Assembly: GCF_023159225.1 (NCBI RefSeq)
Contig: NC_063166.1
Location: forward strand, 80,203,503-80,267,502
Reading direction: 5' to 3'
DNA length: 64,000 nucleotides
DNA from: Perognathus longimembris pacificus
Lineage: Eukaryota > Chordata > Mammalia > Rodentia > Heteromyidae
Below, piece by piece: positions 23,307-35,456 of this stretch (position 1 is the stretch's first letter; every line of letters starts with the position of its first letter). Below the pieces are notes generated by a model, which was given only the letters and a program-made list of their open reading frames with translations, searched no databases and was not told the origin of the DNA. A program made the translations under genes and the position numbers.

Positions 23307-26204
23307 CAAAGAGACAGACAGAGCAATAGATGACAGACCATAAGCTTCTCGGCATTTTTCAACCTTCGTCATTCCTTGTTGTCTTGTATCCAGAACATTC
23401 CATTGTTTTTACCTTCCTCGACCCAATAGGCAGTTCTGTTTATGAACGTTCATCTGATGAGAACCACCTCGGCCAATCGCAGCATGACTCTCCTGTTCCA
23501 CGTCCTTCAAACACTTGCCCAACCTATAGTTAGTGAGAGTGGAATCTGATTTTCTTTTCTTTGCCCCCACCCCCCTGGAATTAAAACATATGCTATTTTT
23601 ACTTCGATTGATGAAAGGGAGTTAATATTCTTTTTTTTTGTTAATCCAGGAAATATTTTCAACTTTTTGGTGTCCCTTTGGAATTATTTTGTGACTTCTT
23701 ATGAGCCCAGACCTTCTTGGGAGGTATATTTAAAGATGTAAATTTCACAGCATAAATCAGACCCCTTGCAAACGACAGCCCAGACCATCACCATTTCAAC
23801 GATTCCATCAGAAGTCTAATAGCAGGAAATCTGAAGAAAGACAGAGATTTGTTAAGGGCATAGTACGTGTGTGTAAGGGCATTTGGATCTTGAATCGTGA
23901 ACAGTCTCTCTGTGACCGGGCCTTGAAGCAGGTGACTTGGAATCAGTGCATCTCCAGATCAGGGGCTCTGGTAGCAGCCACTGGGAGCTTGTTGGTGTGG
24001 GAGTCTTGGGGAGGGGACCCTGTGGGGTCAACAAGCTGACTCACAATGAAGGCTGAGAGCCACTGACGGACTGTCCACTTTGGAAGTAATCATACCTTCC
24101 CAGCTCCCTGGACTTGCTTTAAGAATTAGACTCACTAGGTTTTGTATGTCAAGGATTTACTGTCTACAAGTTCATTAGTATTCAATTTTGATAAGTGCAG
24201 CTAATGCTTATTATTATTATTATTGTTTTTGTTATTGAATGCCTTTGCAAGATGGCACAGCAATCTGAGTTGGCCTCTCTCCCAGTGATATAATCAAGAG
24301 AAGATATTTTGCCATTAATCATGATAACAATAGCTAAGGTACTAAGCTCCTCCCTGCGCCAAGCACTTGGCTACTCGTCGCTTCCCAAACACGATATCTG
24401 ACGCTCGTTGGATGAAGCACCAAGAGAACAGAGTGTTCACGACCCCCTTCCCCCAGAGAGCTTCAGTAACTCTTCCGGAGTGACTCAGGTGGAGAAGGGA
24501 AGGGCCAGGCACAGAGCCGGAGCGGGAACTGGAAGCCAGGTCAGCACGCACGTCGCCAGAGGCATGAGAGGAGAAGTCGTTGTTCTGTACCCACGGTGCC
24601 GGTTGGACAATCACAGCGAAGGGCTGGAGGGAGAACTCAGTAGAAGACACCTGCATTACTTTGGAAAGCCCAGAGTTCTGCCCCTAGCAGTGCCAAAAGA
24701 AAAGAAAGGAGGGGTGGGGGAGGGGGAGATGATACACACATACACGTATATATGTATAATTTCTATATCATGTGTTTATTTGGGGGTATGAATTGGTGTA
24801 TCTGTGTGTGTACAGGTGCATATCAGTGAAATCAGAACTTTTAAAATATACCTATCAACATCATGACGCCTGTGGCTTAATGGCAGAAATTTCCAGGGCA
24901 AGATTTTGCCTGCAATTAATTTTATTTATTTCTTGATGTAGAGAAGCCAAGAGCAAAGACAACGTCTTGCTATTCGCCTTACTTCCTGCCCGTTCCGTTC
25001 CCATTGGTCACACGGCTGGGAGAAGCTTACATGTGGAGGACAATACCGAAGAGAGCTCAGAAGCGGAAGCAGGAGCTGTTTCCTCTGGGGTGTAGTTTGG
25101 GGACAGAGATCAGCTAAGCCCTGCGGAAAGGACACATAGGAGTGTCTGTCAGTCAAGAGAGCCAATTGAAATATTAATTAAAAAAGAAGAATGAAGAAGA
25201 AGAGGAAGAGGAGGAGGAAGAGAAAATAGAGCAGGACGAGGAAGAGGCAGCCCTCTTTACTTGCAGAAGTGTGAATTACCAGGAGGAAATGTGACCTGTA
25301 ATAACTGTTCAGTATGTCTTAAAAGTTGTACTTACAAATGCAGGTTTTTTTTGGCTCAGGAGGAATGCCAAATTGATGCCAATTTTCAGTAGGACAAAAT
25401 AAAATCCCATCAAGCCCCAGTGACATCCTGTAAGGCGGTGGTGTGGCAATCTTAGGCCCCGAAGGCTCTGGCCTGCCAGGTGGACTGCAAACCTTCCCTG
25501 CGTCCTTCAGTGGCACCGTGCACACCCGCGCCGCTGAGCCAAGGCCACTCTGGGCTTCTGCCCTTTCTTTTCTTTCTTTTCCCTTTCTCTCTTCTCAGCC
25601 CCTCCCTGCTCGCTGCTGAAAGGCCTTCTGTTCTGTCCGCAGTAATGACATCTGCTGGCGGACACAGGAAGTCATGAATCTGCAGATTTCCTCTCAACCA
25701 ACCCTTGTGAACGCTGCCATTTATCTCCGGGGCTGGGTGCCATCTCCGGAGAGCTGGAGGTAGCGTCCATTTTCTCCCCGTACAACCATTTTCCACACAG
25801 CCTCCTTTCCATCTCCCACTCGCAGACCTGAACCCCGGCATCATGCACTGCCCTCGGGAAGAGGTCAGGCTTCCATGTCACCATGGACTCCACCTGAGGT
25901 TTCAGAACCAGAGTGTGGGGGAAGTTCTGCCTGTAGTCTGCCCTGCCTGGCTTTTAAGGAGCCGGCGGCTGCTGGGCGCACATGGGTGGGGTGGGGGGGT
26001 GGGGGGTGCAGATTCCCTGGTCCCTCTACTTCAGTGCTGGCATTAAGAGCAAAACTTTTGCCAGGGGACTTCAGAGAGGACTGAATGTCTAAACTCCGAG
26101 TTACTTTGGTTCTGTGTGGCATTCACGTTGCACTGTGAAGTTCCTTGCATCTGAGGCTCTGATTCCACACCTGTCCTCAGGCAGGATGTGTCCTTGCTGT
26201 GCTT
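23301..26204. other. Mostly unique DNA, no gene recognised
   Basis: Contains (TTA)n at about 24208-24224, a G-rich run near 24710-24730, a GAA/GGA-rich stretch at 25185-25235 and a G/T-rich run at 25985-26010. 23,930-24,065 may be a degraded MER5-type element ('gagagccactga' end). 24,100-24,340 is AT-rich with homeodomain-like motifs. No exon supported. Confidence 0.35.
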
Positions 26205-26272
26205 GTCAGTGCGGGCTCCCTGGATCTAGCGCAAGATCTCCTGGTTAGGGCTTGTTAGAAACGCAGCCACTC
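26205..26272 (+). mobile_element. MER5A-like fragment
   Basis: 'agatctcctggttagggcttgttagaaacgcag' resembles the MER5A 'cacctgggaacttgttagaaatgcag' segment. Confidence 0.5.
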
Positions 26273-26274
26273 AG

Positions 26275-26476
26275 GCCAGGTGTGGTGTGGCATGCCTGTA
26301 ATCCCAGCTACTTGGGGGTCAGCGGTAGGAGGATTCTAGTCTGAGGACAGCTTAGGCGAAATGGAAGACCTTACCTGAAAAAACAAACTAAAGCACAAAG
26401 GGCGGAGGACATGGCTCCAGTGGCAGGTCTCTTGAGTAGCAAGTGTGAGGACCTGAGGTTAGACCCAAGTACTGCA
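26275..26476 (+). mobile_element. B1-ID composite SINE
   Basis: 'gccaggtgtggtgtggcatgcc', 'taatcccagctacttggggg', then 'ggacatggctccagtggcagg' and 'gacctgaggttagacccaag'. It is followed by a GA-rich tail expansion. Confidence 0.9.
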
Positions 26477-26642
26477 AAGAAAAGAAAGAAGAAAGGAAGG
26501 AGGGAAGAAAAGAAGGGAGGGAGGGAAGGAGGGAGAGAGGGAGGAAAGGAAGGACGGGAGGAGGGAGGGAGGGAAGGAGGGAAGGAAGAGAAAGAGGGGA
26601 GACGGATAAGGAGGAAGGAGAAAGGGAGGAAGGAAAGATGGA
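26477..26642. repeat. (GGAA/GGGA)n polypurine array
   Basis: About 165 bases almost wholly purine on the + strand, grown from the tail of the preceding SINE. Confidence 0.95.
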
Positions 26643-27159
26643 AGGATCGCTGGCTTAGAAGTCCCATTGTAAAGCAGGCCCTTGAATGTTCCTGCACACA
26701 CCAGGCTTGTGACCTTGAGCTGCACACTGGCGATGGCGTCTCGTGCTCCTGGCACTCGGGGCAGGTCACTCCCGGCTCGCCGGGGTCTTTCCTGTGCCCA
26801 CTAGGATGGGAAGCGGCCTCTCTGGTCTCGGGCCAACGGCAGCACCCTTGAGCTCCGGCCATCACGAAGGTCTCCACACACCAGAAAGGGTTTTCCGTTA
26901 GGAGCCTAGAGGCTCCCCGTGAAGCTGGTGCACCCACAGCTTCACTGGCCCTGGGAGCTCCCAGACCAGAAAGCCCAGAGCCTGCGAAGGTAGGGCTCAG
27001 GACTCGGCCTCACTCTGCCAGTGATGGCATGCACCCCGAGCAACGGACGGTGGTGGGGGCAGAAAAGACTGCCACGCTATGCAAGAGACGGAAGACACCC
27101 CCACATTGCTCGGAGGTGGCCGTGCGACACAGCAGAGCCTCAACGGGAAGGTAGAAAGC
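26643..27159. other. Unique DNA, no gene recognised
   Basis: Moderately GC-rich with scattered CpG. No exon supported. Confidence 0.3.
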
Positions 27160-27305
27160 TGGCCTTACCTATTTGCTGTCTCCATAATTTTAGGTAAGTC
27201 AGGCTAACATTTCTGTGCCTCAGTTTCCTCCTACGTACAAGGAGGACCACTAAACCCTGTCTAACTGCTTAAGGGTGAATGCATTTTTATGTTAAAGCAA
27301 GCGCT
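27160..27305 (+). mobile_element. MIR SINE relic
   Basis: 'gtaagtcaggctaacatttctgtgcctcag', 'tttcctcc' and 'gcaagcgctg' follow the MIR order. Confidence 0.65.
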
Positions 27306-28783
27306 GTAACAGGAGTGTCTCTCACTAATCACTTTCAGTATGTCCCCTGCCCGTCAGGGCCCTGTCAATTCTCCAGAGAACCCCGTGCTTTAACTCCTGG
27401 TGCACCCCCTACAGGCCACCCGGGGTAAGGCAGGTGATGAAAGCCTGTTGCATATGAGGAGATCAATGGAGATTCTGCTACTTTCCAAGTGAAAACAGGG
27501 CGGGGGTGGGGGAGGGGAAGAGGAGAGGAGAGGGAGCCTGACCCTAGGTGGGCACAGAGAATGCAGTGGCCAACTCCACCCAAAATAAACCCACAATGAA
27601 GAAAGAGGTAAACACGCGGTTATAAACACAGGCACACCGAGTCAGTGTTCAGCAATGGCCTCCCGTGGGCCTGGGCCAGTGCTGCAGGAACGTCTGTCGT
27701 CTGTCGGAGCTCTCCCTCCAAAGTCACAGCCTGTGGGACTCAGCTGAGGCAGACAGTGCCGCAGGTAATGACACTTCACACACTCACACAATCGCACAAC
27801 TACCTTCGTCACTTTTCACCTACCAGGAGAGCCATGGGCACCCTGCCACCTAGGACCGGTGGAAGTGAATGGAGGAAGATGCAGGAGAGCCCAGACTCAG
27901 TTTCCCTTGCTGCTCTCAGTACTACCATGCTCAATGGCACACCTACCCTGGATGCCTTCTCTTCCTTCAACAGGTACCTGCTCCTCCACTAAAGCTTTCT
28001 AGCACCATCCCCCACAGCAATAGCTGGGAAGCAAGTCTTTATCTCACAGTCTTGAACCTTTACCTGGAGGGATGGAGAGCAGGACACACGCGCTCTAGAA
28101 ACTGGATTTTCAGCAGCCCTGGCCTGCGGACACAATTGCAAGCCTGTGGTTTACTGTACCTCACTGGGTGAGCCAGCAAGTTAAGGAGAAAAGACAAGCT
28201 GAATTATTGGGCTGGAAAAGGCATTCAGGACAAGTCACTTGACATAATCCCAGCAAGTGAGGGGTAGGGGGAGAACCTCATGAAATTTTAAGGCCAATAG
28301 GCCGCCGAATGCCTAATCATAATAGATAAGACATGCTGGGGATAAGACAGAAAGGTGTTCTCAGAGCGAATTATATCATCGTCTATTTGCTTCTTCCCGT
28401 TGAGGGGCACCTGTGGGTGCCTAGTTCTAATGAGTCCAGTAAGGAGAGCTTGATGCACACTTGAGGTGGCATAAAATATACTGGAGCGGGGGAACGTGCA
28501 AGCTATCTGTCACATGGTTCCCCGGCTCTTCCCATCCTTACATTCACTTAATGTCTTCCTGTGGTTAATGAAGTTGAGCAATGCATTACTGGGCCAGAGA
28601 CTTGGTTAGATGCCTCAGCAGCAGCGAAACTTGTCAGGGACTGTAAGGAGCCAACTCCAAGGCCCAAACGGGATGCATAGACTCTAACATCCCCAACCTG
28701 CCCACTCAGCAATCGTCCTGTTTAACTACACATAAGGTTTAACTGCAGTTGCCAAAGCTCCCCACTCTGACAAATCACTATCA

Positions 28784-28788
<5 letters not shown>
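27306..28788. other. Unique DNA, no gene recognised
   Basis: No repeat family or exon recognised. 28,280-28,430 is AT-rich and could be non-coding conserved sequence. Confidence 0.3.

Positions 28789-28829
<41 letters not shown>
28789..28829. repeat. (GA)20 microsatellite
   Basis: Forty-one bases of AG repeat. Confidence 0.98.
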
Positions 28830-28833
<4 letters not shown>

Positions 28834-29158
28834 TCACTTTTGCAGGATTTGTGCTCAGAAGCAGTCTAGGCAAAGTCCAAAGTATTCCCAAACTTCGTTA
28901 TCATCAGTCTGGCTGTTTTTAGAAAGCACCTTCCCACCCAGGAAAACGAGACGTCCCGTCTCCTGTGCAGCTTATGCAAATCATCTCTCTACAAGGGGCT
29001 TCTGGGATGCTCAGAAATGAATTCATGTGTGTCGCTACCTGGAAGAATAACATGCCAGGCCAGGCCAATGTTCGGATGGACTTCTGTGATAGAGCCCCAA
29101 ACTACCTCCTAGGTCTGTCCCAGCTCTGCCTCCCACGTTCCATCTTCCATCTCAGCCC

Positions 29159-29160
<2 letters not shown>
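28830..29160. other. Unique DNA, no gene recognised
   Basis: A 129-codon open frame runs across the following CA array. Its composition gives no family match. Confidence 0.3.

Positions 29161-29194
<34 letters not shown>
29161..29194. repeat. (CA)17 microsatellite
   Basis: Pure AC repeat. Confidence 0.98.
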
Positions 29195-29196
<2 letters not shown>

Positions 29197-29459
29197 CAAA
29201 CCCAAAGCCCATTCTAATCCCGGTTCCTGGTTGGCTGTTTCCTGAGAGACCCCTTCTCTATGACCTGGATCTGCTTTATGGGATTCTCCTCACCAAGATG
29301 GTGTGTTACAGGTGCCAGAGGAAAGCCGGGGGAGCCAAAAGATTGCCATCTTGACTTCCCCACAAGTTAGTTACTGGGGCGAGAGCCATCTTGACTGAGT
29401 TAAGTGACGTGAAAGGAAGGCAATGAATTATATCCTCAAGGGAAAGATCATATGGTACA

Positions 29460-29550
29460 CTGGCTTTCAAACCGAGCTACACATTGAAACTCACCAGGGA
29501 GCTTTAAAAACTCCTATGACTGATCCCCCCCCTCCCCACAGAGATGATGT
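29460..29550 (+). mobile_element. MER5A-like fragment
   Basis: 'actggctttcaaaccgagctac' and 'ctcaccagggagctttaaaaac' resemble the MER5A 5' end. Confidence 0.55.
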
Positions 29551-29625
29551 AATGTAATGGCTCTGGGGTACAACATGGACATTGGAGTTTTTTAATTACC
29601 CAGGTGGTTTGGGTGTGCATCAGGC

Positions 29626-29661
<36 letters not shown>
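29626..29661. repeat. (TG)n microsatellite
   Basis: About 18 units. A pure C run of about 18 follows at 29802-29819. Confidence 0.98.
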
Positions 29662-29663
<2 letters not shown>

Positions 29664-30064
29664 ACTTTGACGCATTATGTACACATATACAAGTACCCAG
29701 TTCCAAAGTGTGCAGAGTTGGCTTGCACACACTAGACACCCTTGAGTCACCAGCACCTTGATTAGAGCAACCTCCACCCCTCAGCGCCCCACCCCCTCCC
29801 TCCCCCCCCCCCCCCCCCCGCAGGTCTCATGCATGAATCCGTTAGGGCTCCCTGCCCCACCTGTGGACTTAGATCGACAGAATGCCCCACCTCCGCTCTC
29901 AGGTTTGGATCACAGTGACCCACCTGAGAAAGCTTCCTAGAAAAGGTGATATTTACAGGAAACTCTGCTAAAAGACCCTGCGTGGGTCTGGGGTGTTGGA
30001 GACGTCCACCCTTCTTTGCCACGACTGCTGCACCCGGGGCTCAGCCCGCTCTCAGCTCCTCTCC

Positions 30065-30260
30065 GAACACCAACACTGGGCCAGACATGGAAACACACAG
30101 ATGAACGCAGCTTCTATTTGAGTTCTGAAAGACAGGTCCCAAACAGGCAAATAATAATAAAGACTCTTGGAGAGCTAGAGGAGAGGTATGTGGGCAAGGG
30201 TGGACCTGTGAGCTTAAAGCATTCCCAGAGGGAAGGTTTGGCTTCGGGGAAGGGCACAGG
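30065..30260 (-). mobile_element. L2 LINE 3'-end relic, reverse orientation
   Basis: 'aacactgggccagacatggaaac', 'cagatgaacgcagcttc' and 'caaacaggcaaataataata' follow the order of reversed L2 3' sequence. Confidence 0.5.
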
Positions 30261-30597
30261 TGACACACTGCGCGTCGTGCAGACATCATGGGACAAGGAC
30301 CCGGTGTCCTCTGCTGGCACCAGGCTGTCCCCCTTGGCTGGCATCAGAGCAGAGCCCTGCACTAGGTAAGTGCTCTGCAGATGTTTGCTTTCACTGCCTT
30401 AGGTTGGAACCCAGGGGCAAGAGAGGCCAAGGAACAGCAGAGAGAGTGTACAACCTAACTAACGTAGGCCTGATGGGGGCTCCCAGGCTTCCTGGGGTGC
30501 ACTGAGAAGACCTGTCAACACCCCCTTCCTTCTTAAGTAAATCCAGGCTCAGGCGCTCTTTCGTCCCTCCTGGGTACTGTGTACTAATACTCTCCGA

Positions 30598-30770
30598 ACT
30601 TGATTCACTGGTTATAAAATCTGACGTTCATACTGGAAAGACCCCCCCTGCCTGGCGCTAGATCCAAATTACCTGGCGACTTTGCTTTATTTTTTTTTTC
30701 CAGATTGGCTGGTCCCACACTGAGAATCTAATGGAGTAAGTTTGGGGTGGCACCACAACTTCCTTATCTT
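30598..30770 (+). mobile_element. MER5A-like DNA transposon relic
   Basis: 'aacttgattcactggttataaaatc', 'aaattacctggcgactttg' and 'gagaatctaatggag..ggtttggggtgg'-type spacing resemble MER5A, with a poly-T interruption. Confidence 0.4.
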
Positions 30771-31640
30771 TAAAATAATAACCATCATCAAGTGTCCCCA
30801 GATGACTCTGTGGCTCGGCCAATGTGGAAGCAACTCCGTCCTGACGCAGGGTTGAGTCACAGGGATCCGTTCATGCCCTTGCACATCCCAAAGTGGGATA
30901 GGCCAGGGAGCAGAGCTCCCCGAGACTGAAGCGAGTGCGGTTCCAAGACACCCACTCTTCTAGGAAGTTTCCCCCTAAGGACAGAGCTCTGTGGTCTACA
31001 CAGTATTTTGCCAGTTCTATGAATGCCCCTCCCCCCACCTCCCTGACACTTTGCTGTGGTCCTGTCTGCTTGAACCGCACCTACGCGTTCCTTTTATGAT
31101 TTAAATGGGTTTATTTTTAAAGCCCACATAATGTGTTTAGGTTTTAGATTGCTGCCATCAATGCAGAGCAGTGGCTGTCACTAAAATAGAGGTAACCCCA
31201 TCGTAAGTTCAAATCATTTTATAAAAAGTGTGCCTACATGTGCTGGTCACGGCCCAAACCCCAGCCCTGGGCTCGGTGGCATACTGGGTGAAGAACAGAA
31301 GGTAGCTAGTGTTAAGGGAAGACATCAGCTGTGGATGGAAACATCCTCACACTGCAAGGCAAGAGGACGACTCCCTCACTGGGAGATTCACAGTTAACGC
31401 TGTGTCTTTCTCCAGGGCCAACACCCAGGTGTAGTGACATAGCGTGGCACATTCCACTGGTAGCCAAACTTCCTAGATGGGTAAGGTAAGCCAAACACTC
31501 TATCCGCAGCAAGGGGAACAAATGCAAGTCAATGAAATAACACTGCGGGAGGTGTGGGCCCAACAAGAAGCAGGTAGCTCCCCAGAAGTAGGGCAGAATT
31601 ATCCTCTCCTTCTTATTCCTCCTTCAGCCAAACACCATTT
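30771..31640. other. Unique DNA, no gene recognised
   Basis: 31,085-31,230 is AT-rich ('gatttaaatgggtttatttttaaag') and may be conserved non-coding sequence. No exon supported. Confidence 0.3.
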
Positions 31641-31915
31641 TTAATTTTTTTTTTAAATTTAAGTAGTTGTACAAGGGAGTTCCAATTTAACGAGACAGTT
31701 TATGGGGACAATGCATCTTGATGAACTCAACGTGAGCCTTCCCATCATGGGTCCCCTCCCGGCCACACCCTCCCGTCCCCACCCCCACCCCCATCCCCTC
31801 AAGTTTCAGGGCTCCATTTTCACATGTACATCTTGAATAGTATGACTGAATCCTCTCATCCTTTCTCTGTTCCCTCATCTACCCCCTTCCTCTTGGCCTT
31901 ACCACCTTGACACCT
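31641..31915 (-). mobile_element. Diverged L1-like 3'-end retroposon copy
   Basis: Starts with T-rich sequence, then 'gttgtacaagggagttcc' and 'gacaatgcatcttgatg', then a C-rich pyrimidine segment. This is the same order as the copies at 5970 and 50615, but older or from another subfamily. Confidence 0.5.
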
Positions 31916-32950
31916 CAAGTTCCAGCTTCCTGGTAGTTCATTTAGTTAAAGAATCTCCCTTTACGTAACTAACCTCTTGAGGATCAGGAGGGAGCAGAGG
32001 GAAGTTTCTAAGGAAGCAGCAGAGGTCCGGGAGGAAGCACAGATCACAGTCCGTAGCTGCTGGAGACCCCTTGGCTCTTCCCAGTGTCTTGGAAGCCATT
32101 CTTGGGGAATCTTTTCTGAGGACAGGGTTGTACCTTTGCCCTCCAGCATTCTCCTGCTCGGAGCAATTCTGGCTACACCTGAACTCACCACCCAACAATG
32201 TGTGCAAGGTGGGCCTACATAGCTAGGCCGGGGGCTTCCAGAGAAGACGGTGGTCAGGGAGGCCCCAGTTTTCTTTCTGCTTAGAAGCTGTACTTTCCGA
32301 TGCTCCCACTCAGATTCCTAGTCTGTGAGACGCTGGTTTTCTCAGTCACCCACAGTCTTACTCTCTGGGCTCTCTAAATGGGTAGTTTGAACAATTACCC
32401 TCTTACTGACTCCGCTGACTATAAAATAGGATTTTCTCAGGCCCAATGTCCGGCTGGAACTGGGTGGGGCTGGTCATGGGTGGGTGCTGCTGAGTGGTCT
32501 GGGGCAGGTGACTTTCCAACTGTGTTACCCTTGGGAGGTGGAGGAACATCTGAGGATGCTGAAAATGATTCACCAACACCCTGCACACAGTTACACGAAC
32601 ACACTGTGGCAGACAGGCGAGCTGGGGCAAGCGGAGCTTCCCGTGCCAGGAAAGACCCACAAGGGATGACAGAGGGGGCAGGAGGGTGGACGGTGGGAGG
32701 TTACCACCCATGGGTACGGCGGGGACATGAGCACGATTCCAGCACAACGCAAAGACAATCTCACCCCTTAGGCCTCTAGATTATATTTCTGTCTTAGTGT
32801 GTCTTGGAAGAACAACAACAGAAACCCTCTTTGGACATACGGTGTCAAGTTGGCGTGAACAGGAGGGTCACCTGTGGGGTTGGGGCTGGCTGGTTCAACC
32901 TGCAGATGCTTGATCCCTCATCTGGAAGTTTCTGGTTTAGAAGGCCTGAG
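31916..32950. other. Unique DNA, no gene recognised
   Basis: No exon supported. The last 70 bases carry a MER5-like 'gaagtttctggtttagaagg' segment. Confidence 0.3.
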
Positions 32951-33110
32951 GCAGAGGTGCTCAATCAAAGGCTGTTTTGCCCCTCTGGGACACTGCCCAG
33001 CGTCTGACAATAATTCTTGTCATCACAACTAGAGTAGGAGTCTTACATCCAATGGGGAGAGTCTGGAGGTTGCTACTACATTTTCTACACTGTACCAAGT
33101 ACTCTCGGGC
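32951..33110 (+). mobile_element. MER20-like hAT-Charlie element
   Basis: 'cagaggtgctcaatcaaagg', 'ttttgcccctctgggacactg', 'tcatcacaactagag' and a 'ggttgctactac' segment reproduce the order of MER20. MER20 copies have been reported to act as regulatory elements in placental mammals; nothing here tests that. Confidence 0.7.
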
Positions 33111-33341
33111 CCCAAAGGTTGGTGGGTCCCAGGCTGGAAAGCTTGGTTCTATGAGAATATGGGCAAGGGATTTGCATCCTACAAGGGCCTGGGGGGGACT
33201 ATTAATATAGGACACGGGAGCTTTCAACAAGCCTGTCCTTTTAAGATAAGAACATCTGTGTCAGAACTCCCTGCTCCCTGACCCTCCTCCACATTCAGGC
33301 TTAACTTCTCTTTCACCAGGAAGCCCCAGCTGGTAACTTTC

Positions 33342-33505
33342 TCTCCTTCCTTCCTCCCTCCCTCCCTCCCTTCCTTCCTTCCTCCCTCCCTTCCTCCCTT
33401 CCTTCCTTCCTCCCTTCCTTCCTTCCTTCCTTCCTTCCTTCCTTCCTTCCTTCCTTCCTTCCTTCCTTCTTTCCTTCCTTCTTTCCTTCCTTCCTTCCCT
33501 CTCCT
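33342..33505. repeat. (CTTC/CTCC)n polypyrimidine array
   Basis: About 160 bases, including a pure (CTTC)n run at about 33415-33470. Triplex-forming potential. Confidence 0.97.
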
Positions 33506-33734
33506 AGGGTTCGCCTCCTCTCCCTGCTCAAGTCGTTTGTCTCTGGGGGAAGATCTCATTCTGCTCACTGACCCGCCCTCCAGCACATGAACGGTTCCGG
33601 GTCTGTGGCTTCCTGCGGTGGGACTCATGGGGACATCTGAACCTGGGCATGGCTCAGGCTCAGGCCCAGTCACAACCCCAAATCTTAACACCATCATGGA
33701 GCATACCATGACTGACATTGTGCTGCATCTGTGG

Positions 33735-33927
33735 TTGCTTATTTTCCATTCATTCTGCAACCATGTGTCTTGTGCTTTGCTATCAATGCGGGATATAAGG
33801 AAGCAAAAGAAGCAAAGATCCTGCACCCTGAAGTGCTTATCTTCTAGAGGCAATCGCAGACAATTAAGCAAATACAAAGCTAGACCTAAAATATGTCACA
33901 TCAATAAGCCTAATGGAGAAAAGTAAG

Positions 33928-33930
<3 letters not shown>
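33735..33930 (-). mobile_element. L2 LINE 3'-end relic, reverse orientation
   Basis: 'ttctgcaaccatgtgtcttg', 'aagatcctgcaccctgaag' and 'gacaattaagcaaatac' follow reversed L2 3' order ('...ccctgccctcatggagc...'). Confidence 0.6.

Positions 33931-33971
<41 letters not shown>
33931..33971. repeat. (TG)20 microsatellite
   Basis: Pure TG repeat. Confidence 0.98.
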
Positions 33972-33973
<2 letters not shown>

Positions 33974-34150
33974 TAAAGTAGATTTTTGGGAGATCATGAA
34001 AGCAATGACACCAGGCAACTTGTCTACTCTCCCATTAGAATGTCAACACTGACAAGGGTAGAATTCGCCATCTCTCCACCGCTGCTGTGCTCGCAGAACA
34101 GGTAGGTGCTCAGTAAACATGCTTCAAAGGAAACAACTAAAGACTGGGGT

Positions 34151-34391
34151 AGCTGGGCGCTGGCTCATCTTCTAATCCTAGCTACTCAGTAAGCTGAGAT
34201 CTGAGCATCAAGGTTCAAAGCCAACCCGCACAGAAAAGTCTTAAACGAGTCTTTATCTCCATTTCATCGGTAAAAAGCTGGAAATGGCTCAAGTGGTAGA
34301 CTAGTAGCCTGGAGCAGAAAAAAGTAAGCAAGAACTGGAGACAGACTCCAAGTTCAAGCCCCAGGATAGGCAAAAAAAAAAAAAAAAAAAG
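34151..34391 (+). mobile_element. B1-ID composite SINE
   Basis: 'agctgggcgctggctcatc', 'taatcctagctactcag', 'ggctcaagtggtagac' and 'agttcaagccccagg' with an A tail. The 8-base 'aaagactg' at 34139-34146 and 34388-34395 is a possible target duplication. It is the last mobile element before the TSHZ2 promoter. Confidence 0.92.
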
Positions 34392-34424
34392 ACTGTGATT
34401 AGACTATGGAGGCAGTACAGAGTT

Positions 34425-34485
34425 TTGTTTTCTTTTCTTTCTTTCTTTCTTTCTTTCTTTCTTTTTTTTGTTTTTTTTTTTAAAA
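34425..34485. repeat. (TTTC)n / T-rich microsatellite
   Basis: About nine TTTC units and flanking T runs. Confidence 0.95.
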
Positions 34486-34559
34486 AAAGCTGTTTTAGTG
34501 ATTAGATTGGTTAGGAAGAAGGCGGCAGTAAACTTAAAGGAAAATCAGCTCAGGACTTA

Positions 34560-35030
34560 GAGGGTGGAGATCTTCCCCAATAAAGTCCCCGCCCCCCTTC
34601 CCCTCCCCAAGCAGACCCAGTGCGCTCTCCTCTCTCCTCACTATTGCTGATCCCTTCTGGTCAGCCTCTTGCTGGCCGCCTCCGGCTTGGCCTGACCAAG
34701 CTCCCAAGTTCAACCACCACCCTGGACCGGTCCTCCCCTTCCCTCGCCACCTCCTTCCCCGCTCCCTCCCTCCTCCTTCCTCCCTCAGGGGCATCCCGTG
34801 CCAGCTGGGCACACCAGCTCACCAGCGATCAGGATGCGCACAAGGAGGCAGGGGAGGGGAGGGGGGTCTTGGCGCACCCGGGGTGGGGGGGGGTCCCCTG
34901 CCCCCGGCCCTCCCCCCTCCCCGACGGGACACTGTCCCTTTAATAGACTGGCTCTGCCGGGCGCTTTGCGGCTGGGGAGTAAATTTCTCTCGCTGTCATC
35001 AGGTCGCAGGGAGAGGAGGAGGAGGGCAGA
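34560..35030 (+). promoter_or_regulatory. TSHZ2: Probable TSHZ2 promoter region
   Basis: A GC-rich unique stretch lies between upstream SINE/TTTC repeats and the first GGA tract. Visible elements are a CCAAT-like 'cccaataaag' near 34576, a GC box within 'gtccccgccccccttcc' near 34586, a poly-pyrimidine run at 34730-34790, a G/C-rich block at 34855-34925 and the AT-rich 'ccctttaatagac' near 34936. No canonical TATA box with an initiator stands out. The exact transcription start is not determinable here. Confidence 0.4.
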
Positions 35031-35130
35031 GGGAGGAGGGAGGAGGAGGGAGGAGGAGGAGGAGGAGGAGGAGGAGGAGGAGGAGGAGGAGGAGGAGGAG
35101 GAGGAGGAGGAGGAGGAGGAGGAGGAGGAG
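35011..35130. repeat. (GGA)n tract 1 upstream of TSHZ2
   Basis: An interrupted GGA-rich stretch becomes uninterrupted from 35049 to 35130, about 27 units. It is polypurine on the + strand. Long pure units make length variation between individuals likely. GGA repeats can form G-quadruplex or triplex structures. Confidence 0.95.
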
Positions 35131-35162
35131 TTTCTTCGGGTTCAGTTTGTACAGCAGGATCG

Positions 35163-35198
35163 ATGCTCGCTGGCATCGCCTCGCCCTGTCTTGTGTGA
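35163..35198 (+). other. Short uORF, 11 codons plus stop
   Basis: The frame is ATG CTC GCT through to CTT GTG TGA and lies just after the first GGA tract. It matters only if the transcription start is upstream of it. Two even shorter ATG frames follow in the TG-rich stretch, at about 35232-35243 and 35288-35322. Confidence 0.25.
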
Positions 35199-35322
35199 GT
35201 GTGAGTGTGTGTGTGGTGTGTGTGTGTGCATATGTGGGGGTGAGTGTGTGTGTGTGCGTGCGTGTCTGGGTGTGTGCTTGCGTGTGTGAATGTGTGTGTG
35301 TGTGTGTGAGTGTGAGTGAGTG
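35186..35322. repeat. Imperfect (TG)n-rich stretch
   Basis: GTGTG runs are broken by GAGTG, GGGGG and GCGTG interruptions, between the two GGA tracts. It may lie in the 5' leader. Confidence 0.85.
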
Positions 35323-35456
35323 AATTCCAGATTTCCTGTCTTTCCCAAGCCCGCTCCTGTCCTCTCGCATATCACTCACCGACGGGGATCTGACAGCAGC
35401 CACCAACCTACCTCGACTGATCTCTCCCGCTGCGTGCACGGATCCGCCATCGAGAC

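Noticed and set aside
33224..33877. Minus-strand 217-codon frame
   Set aside because: Its centre is the CTTC/CTCC array read as a K/E/G/R repeat and its ends cover an L2 relic. Not a gene.
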